Part shown: positions 58,462 through 64,000 of the stretch, piece after piece | Numbering within the stretch: the stretch's first letter is position 1 | How the letters are laid out: every line of letters starts with the position of its first letter | Assembly (NCBI RefSeq): GCF_030704535.1 | Contig: NC_081822.1 | Location: forward strand, 2,905,001-2,969,000 | Reading direction: 5' to 3' | Length of the DNA: 64,000 bases | Source of the DNA: Vitis vinifera | Taxonomy: Eukaryota; Streptophyta; Magnoliopsida; Vitales; Vitaceae | The notes under the pieces: model-generated | Seen by the model: the letters and a program-made list of their open reading frames with translations, nothing else | Told to the model about the DNA's origin: nothing | The model's database searches: none | Program-made: the position numbers and the translations under genes

Positions 58462-60182
58462 TTATGAATACGTATGCCTGGTGCTGAATGAACAGAAACG
58501 AGGGGGTCTCTCTGGCACCATACACGTGACCATTTGGCTAATCTGGACCGTACACTCTGGTGATGGAGAGTGCTGCATGTGTGTGTTGAGGTCCAGATGC
58601 CATCCGTGCATTCAATCCTAGCCGTTAAAGTAGATGCGGTGCGTAATTACAGGGAATTTGTAATTTTTTTTCAAAGGTAATAATAGAGAAATATTTTAAA
58701 TAAGTAATTAAAAATCCTGGAAGCCCTATTAAACTAAAATTTATTTTTTACTTATTTAAGTTATTTCGAATTTATTAAAATTCTTATAATATTAATATCC
58801 ATATTTAAAATTTCCTAGGAAAAAAAATGAAGATAAGTCGGTTTGTATTAAATAAGGCATTTTCAAATATAAAACTATATATTATAATTATAAAATTCAA
58901 TATTAGTAAAATCTGAATCCCATTTGAATTTTCCCAAAGTTGAAAATTATTGGACAGCTTAAAAGTCTTATTTGAATTTGACCGGTTTTTAAAAATTTAA
59001 TGCCATGTTTGAAATTGAAATGATCCAACTGTTCACGACAACCGGCGTGACAACATTTTCATACTTGTTGATTGGTTCAAAGTAAGGCAACTGTCCAATC
59101 CAAGAAAATCAAGCATATTAAAATGAAATACTAGAATAATAGGGGTATAGTACAATGAAGAAGAATAATCGTTATGGTCATGACAACATGATGTTGAATA
59201 ATTTCCAAGCCGTATTCCTTTGGGCAGCAGCAGTCAATTGTACAATCACAATGAAAGCGGCCTTTGAGTGTTTTCTTTTAATATCTTCATTCTTATATTC
59301 ATATAAATGTGACAAAATAAAACATAAGTAATGGTGATATGCGTTAACTTTGAAGAAATGGACAACGGACGTCGGACATTGGTTTAAATTTTGTAACACT
59401 TGCTTTTTTAAATATTGGTATGATACGTTTAGGGCCATGAGACCCCGCGGAGCAAAACATTTTGTCTTTATTGAACAAATACCAACCATTCGTTCAATGC
59501 CCGAATTAGATCTCTACATGCCAACCTTGTTTAATTATTTATCCTCTTTATTTGGTATTCCTTTCACCCAAAAACAAAAAGAAAAACACGTGTATATATA
59601 TATATATATATATATTTTAAGATATTATATTTTATTATAAAAAATTTATATCATAGGATATGATTTTTAATAAGATACGATATTTTTTTATATTTTGAAA
59701 AAATAAAATTTTTAATACTTATAATTTATTAAAATATTTAAACTTTATAAATAATTTTTTTATGTCACGTTTATTTAATATATATATATATATATATTAT
59801 TTTATAAATATTATTTTTTTTTTTAAATTGTATATTTAATTTTACCAAAGGATGTTATAAACGCCCCCATACAACAACAATCATCCATATTTGATGATAG
59901 AATTAAGTCACATATATATAATTTTGATAATTTTCTCCCTTATCTGATATGAAAACATCTTATTTCATTACTTATTTTATTGAATATTTGAATGAATGAA
60001 AAAATAAAATGAGTGATGAAATAAATTATCTTATTTCATTATTATCTAAATATATTATCTTTTAAACTATGTTATGTTATATCAAACCAACCAAACACAA
60101 TTGAATTATTCCAAATATTCATGGTTTTTACTTAGATAATATTATTAAAAAATATATATATATATATATTTGATGTAATAAG
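58311..60182. other. AT-rich intergenic region between LACS and the Copia element
   Basis: Contains (AT)n tracts (58438-58462, 59594-59616, 59780-59796, 60152-60169) and long A/T stretches. I see no gene, tRNA or clear element ends. The first few hundred bases are the upstream promoter of LACS. Confidence 0.5.
58438..58462. repeat. (AT)n microsatellite upstream of LACS
   Basis: About twelve AT units directly after a run of 12 or more A residues, about 150 bp upstream of the LACS TATA box. Confidence 0.9.
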
Positions 60183-63100
60183 TGTTATTTCCACGTTAAA
60201 ATTAAGTGGGTGACCCACTAACCTAGTGTTTTAATTTTTTATCCACTTATAAAAGTTTTTTAGCCAATTAAAATAATGTCAAAAATAGTTAATAACTGTT
60301 GTAAGGATATTTACCCTTTGATTGAGTGGGTGAATAAGAATAAAACAGTTATTAGAATAACACGTTCAAAACAATTTTTTGAATGGTTATTCTTAGCCCT
60401 CTTCTCCTATCTATAAAAGAAAGATACAGAACCCCTTTGTGAGTAAGTTCTCTCTCATCAATTAAAAGAAATGATTATGTATATTAAAATTTGATAAGGA
60501 GAAGAAGAGATCAAGAATTTAAGGTTTATAAATTGAATGGGATCTCTCGATTTAACATGGTTGTGTGTTCTTCAAACGGTATGTAATCAATTCTTTAATT
60601 TTCTTGAGATGTGTTGAATTCAATGGTCTTGAATTTGTGTGTTAATTTTCGCGTTAAATACGAACAATTGGTATCAGAGCCAAGTTGAATTCAAATATTC
60701 AAAATCATTGTTTTATAAGGATTAAATTTTTGAGATATTATATTCGATTAATTGGTCTCACCAAAACAAATAGGAGAAAATCTAAACAAAATAAAAACCA
60801 GCCTCAGCGCGTAGAAGGAAGACATTGTGTCTTCCTTGCAACGTTGACTGGAGCGATGTCGTCCAAGCACCGTTTCATTCTGGGCGCTGCTACCAATGAC
60901 GGGGTGACACTTGTGATGCCGGTGAGGGGCGCCGTTTTGGCCCCAGTCCGATGGTTGGAAAAGGCGTCGCTTGGCGCTGTTTTAGACATTCAAGAAGTGT
61001 CATTCAAGGAACGTAACAAGGTCGTTCTAGGAGCCATTTGCAGCGTCGTTCTAGGCGCGCTTCAGGCGCCATGCCAGGCGCATTCCAAGCGCCATTCAGG
61101 CGCTCCAGCAACACCTTTTTTAGGCATTCTAGAAGCGCCATTTCAGACGTCGTATTCAGGTGCTCTAGAAGTGCCATTTCAGGCACCATTTTCAGGCGAT
61201 TTAGACTGCGTGCATGCGCCATTTTCAGGCGATCTAGACGGCGTGGAGGCGCTGTTCTTCAAGCGTTTTAGATGCTGATGAGAAGTGCCGATTTTGGGCG
61301 CTGCAAGTGTTCGTTCCAGGCGCCGTTTGGGGATCATTCTCTAATGCATTATTAGACAATTTATAAATGTAAGGTTAACTAGTTTAGATAGTTGCCAAAG
61401 TAACCTAAATTAGTGATCCTCATATTTATTAAATTGCATAAAAGAATAAAGGGAGACTTGTAAAATTCTTAATAATTCTTTTTATAATTAGAAGAACGAG
61501 ACTAGCCCAAATGAGAGTCAATTTCTACTAATTATTAATTAATGTTTTTATTTTGTGTTGCTTAGAAAGGTAAAATGGATACGCAAAGGTAACATATAAA
61601 TGACACAAAATAGTAAAGTATTTTAAGTTCCCTCCAAGTGAACACTGGATATGTTAAAATTTACCCAAAGGAGAATTTTAACGATATCAATAGTTCTTTG
61701 TTATTTATTTTATACTTGAGGCCTTATTGTGAGCATTGTTCTATTTTGTACAGTTCCCACTTCGTTACAATTTCTTACATCTGGAATAATTGTTTTTTAT
61801 GGGTTGAACTTTTCTTAATGGTATGAAATGTTTCAATTCTCACTGGGCGTATTGGATCTTGACCTAGCTTTAATAACTAATAAACCTCCTGAAGCTACGG
61901 ATGATAGTACTCCGAAGCAGGTGGAACAATCAAAAGCCTGAGCAAAATCAAACAAACTCAGTCTGATGTTTATGAGAATGACTATTGCCAATAATATCAA
62001 GACCTTTTTCCCTCAAACCAAGTCTGCCTCGAAATTTCTGAAATCTGTTGAAGAGCGTTTCAAACGCGCTGATAAGTCCCTTGCAGGCACATTGATGGCT
62101 GAATTGACCACCATGAAATATGATGGTCAGAAAGGTATTCAACAACATATTTTAAACATGACTGAAAAGGTTGCAAAGCTTAAGGCGCTAGGTATGAGTA
62201 TATATGAGTCCTTGGTACAATTTGTCCTTAACTCACTTCCATCACAGTTTGCTCCATTCAAGATCCACTATAATACTAACAGCGATCAGTGGAACTTGAA
62301 TGAGCTCACCAGTAAACGCATACAAGAGGAAGTGAGATTAAGACAAGAATGACATAATCTTGCCCTTACTGTAACTCATGGAGTCATGAAGAAGAAAGAA
62401 AAATTCAGAAAATGAAAGAAATTTCCACCTAAGAAAAGTGGACCTAGGAAAGATAGTCAGAGTCGTGATGGAAAATTCATGATAAGTTGCTACTTTTGTG
62501 GCAAGAAAGGGCATGTGAAGAAAGACTGTAACAAGCGCAAGGCTTGGTTCAAAAAGAGAGGTATAAATCTTTATTTTGTATGTTATGAATCCAATCTTGC
62601 TGAAGTTCCTTCAAATACTTGGTGAATTGATTATAGAGCCACAACTCATGTAACTAATTTAATGCAAGGATTCCTTACAACCAGGAAACCGAAGGAAAGT
62701 GAAAAGTTCCTCTATATGGGAAACCGTCTCAAAGTCGAAGTGTAGTTATTGGTACCTATCGCTTACTCTTAGAGATGGATCATCGGATAGATCTTTTAAA
62801 CACTTTTTATGTACCTTCTATTTCTAGGAATTTAGTTTCTTTGTCCAAATTAGATGTTGCTGGATATTCTGTTTTATTCAGTTTCTAGACAATTAAGTTT
62901 GTTGTTAAATTCTGTTACAGTTGGTTCTGGTATTTTATGTGATGGTTTATATAAAATTTCCTTGAATCATGAATTTGCACAAGCTTTGATAACCCTGCAT
63001 TCAAATGTTGGTTCAAAACGTGGCTTAATTAATGAAAATCCTTCAATCTTATGGCACAAAAGATTAGGGCATATCTCTAAGAAAATAATTGAGAGATTAG

Positions 63101-64000
63101 TGAAAGAAGGAATTTTACAAAATCTTGACTTCACTAATTTTCAAGTATGCCTGGATTGCATAAAGGGAAAGCAAACTAAACATACAAAGAAACGTGCCAC
63201 AAGAAGTAATGAGCTTCTTGAGATAATTCATATGGATATTTGTGGACCACTCTCTGTTCCATGTTTTACAGGAAATAAATATTTTATCACCTTTATAGAT
63301 GATCTATCTCGTTATGGTTATATTTATCTAATGCATGAAAAGTCTTATGCCATTGACATCTTCGAGATGTTCATTACAAAGGTCGAGAGACAATTGGATA
63401 AAAAGATTAAAATTGTGAGATAAGATCGATGTGGTGAATATTATGGCAAATATGATGAATTAGGACAAAATCATAGTCCTTTTGCCAAATTCCTTGAAAA
63501 GCGTGGTATTCGTGCTCAGTACACAATGGCTGGTACGCCACAATAGAATGGTGTTGTTGAAAGGCGTAATCACACATTAATGGAAATGGTCAGGAGTACG
63601 ATGAGTTACTCTTCTGTACCTATTTCATTGTGGGGTGAAGCCTTAAAGACCGCAATGTATATCTTGAATAGAGTTCTTGATAAGGCAGTTCCAAAAACCT
63701 AGTTTGAGACATATACATATATGGGATTGTCCAGTGGAGACAATAATTTATAACCCACATGAGAAAAAGCTTGATTCAAGAACGATATCTGGATATTTCA
63801 TTGGCTATCCGGATAAATCGAAAAGCTACAGATTTTACTGTCCTAACCATAGTGTGAGAATAATTGAAACCGGTAATGCCAGATTCTTAGAGAATGGCAA
63901 AATCAGTGAGAGTAATGAACCAAGAAAGGTAGATATTAAGGAGATAAGAGTGGATATCCACCACCCTTTTTACCTCGAGAAATTATTGCCCCTCAACCTG
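60183..64000 (+). mobile_element. Degraded Copia (Ty1) LTR retrotransposon, 5' part, continues past the window
   Basis: The 5' LTR is about 60183-60666 (TGTTATTT... to ...GAACA) with a TATA-like CTATAAAAGA at 60411. The primer-binding site TGGTATCAGAGC, complementary to initiator tRNA-Met, is at 60669-60680. A long leader with a GC-rich repeat zone (about 61010-61330) follows. Then come a gag region (about 61960-62560) with a UBN2-type Copia gag and the zinc knuckle CYFCGKKGHVKKDC, the protease zone, and the GAG-pre-integrase and integrase core (about 62990 onward; LWHKRLGHIS, HMDICGPL). Reverse transcriptase, RNase H and the 3' LTR would lie beyond 64000. It is a fossil with at least half a dozen breaks in its frames. 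Age cannot be set without the second LTR; the decay suggests a moderately old copy. Confidence 0.9.

Noticed and set aside
60685-61278. 197-codon open frame as a possible host gene
   Set aside because: It starts directly after the Copia primer-binding site and lies in the element's leader. Repetitive composition; best treated as part of the element.

Overview
This is a plant nuclear DNA window: split genes with GT-AG introns, AT-rich intergenic DNA, an elongator tRNA-Met gene with the short intron usual in plants, LINE, Copia, MULE, hAT and SINE relics, and complete chloroplast-targeted genes. The L1-type LINE fragments and the protein sequences suggest a woody eudicot, most likely grapevine (Vitis). 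That species call is recognition, not a search result.

Layout, left to right. (1) 87-3239, minus: CAO, chlorophyllide a oxygenase, nine coding exons. It shares a 0.58 kb divergent promoter, with two CACGTG boxes, with (2) 3821-11961, plus: a TLC-domain membrane protein. Its 6.6 kb first intron carries a solo Copia LTR and an old repeat split by a 3.1 kb LINE. (3) 12211-14081: tRNA-Gln(UUG), a second copy of the old repeat, and tRNA-Met(CAU). (4) 17053-23027, plus: a filament-like plant protein (long coiled coil). (5) 23921-25253, plus: PsbS, the photoprotection subunit of photosystem II. (6) 27378-28681, plus: a small Cys-pair protein of the At4g08330 type.

(7) About 28035-40426 is a recently rearranged GDSL esterase cluster. 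A block of about 5.8 kb (end of the At4g08330-like gene plus a five-exon GDSL gene) occurs twice, at about 28035-33843 and 35102-39603. GDSL copy A looks whole. Copy B keeps its reading frame, but its GDS motif is GAS and it lacks about 52 bp of proximal promoter. A third paralogue (C) has lost its middle exons. The second copy of the Cys-pair gene is a truncated, frame-disrupted pseudogene. A 1.08 kb MULE-like MITE sits only in copy A, and copy B holds the empty site.

(8) 43172-44616, minus: a small two-exon protein with a Cys/His N-terminal motif. (9) 47178-57200, minus: a LACS8/9-type long-chain acyl-CoA synthetase, eleven coding exons plus a 5'UTR intron. Its introns hold a minisatellite, a hAT-like MITE, a LINE with a smaller LINE piece nested in it, and a tRNA-derived SINE. 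(10) 60183-64000, plus: the 5' part of a degraded Copia element that runs off the window.

The genes do not form a pathway. CAO and PsbS both act in chloroplast light harvesting, but their closeness is probably chance. I found no undescribed multi-gene system. The most informative material is the young duplicated GDSL cluster and the nested transposon layers, several with readable target-site duplications.
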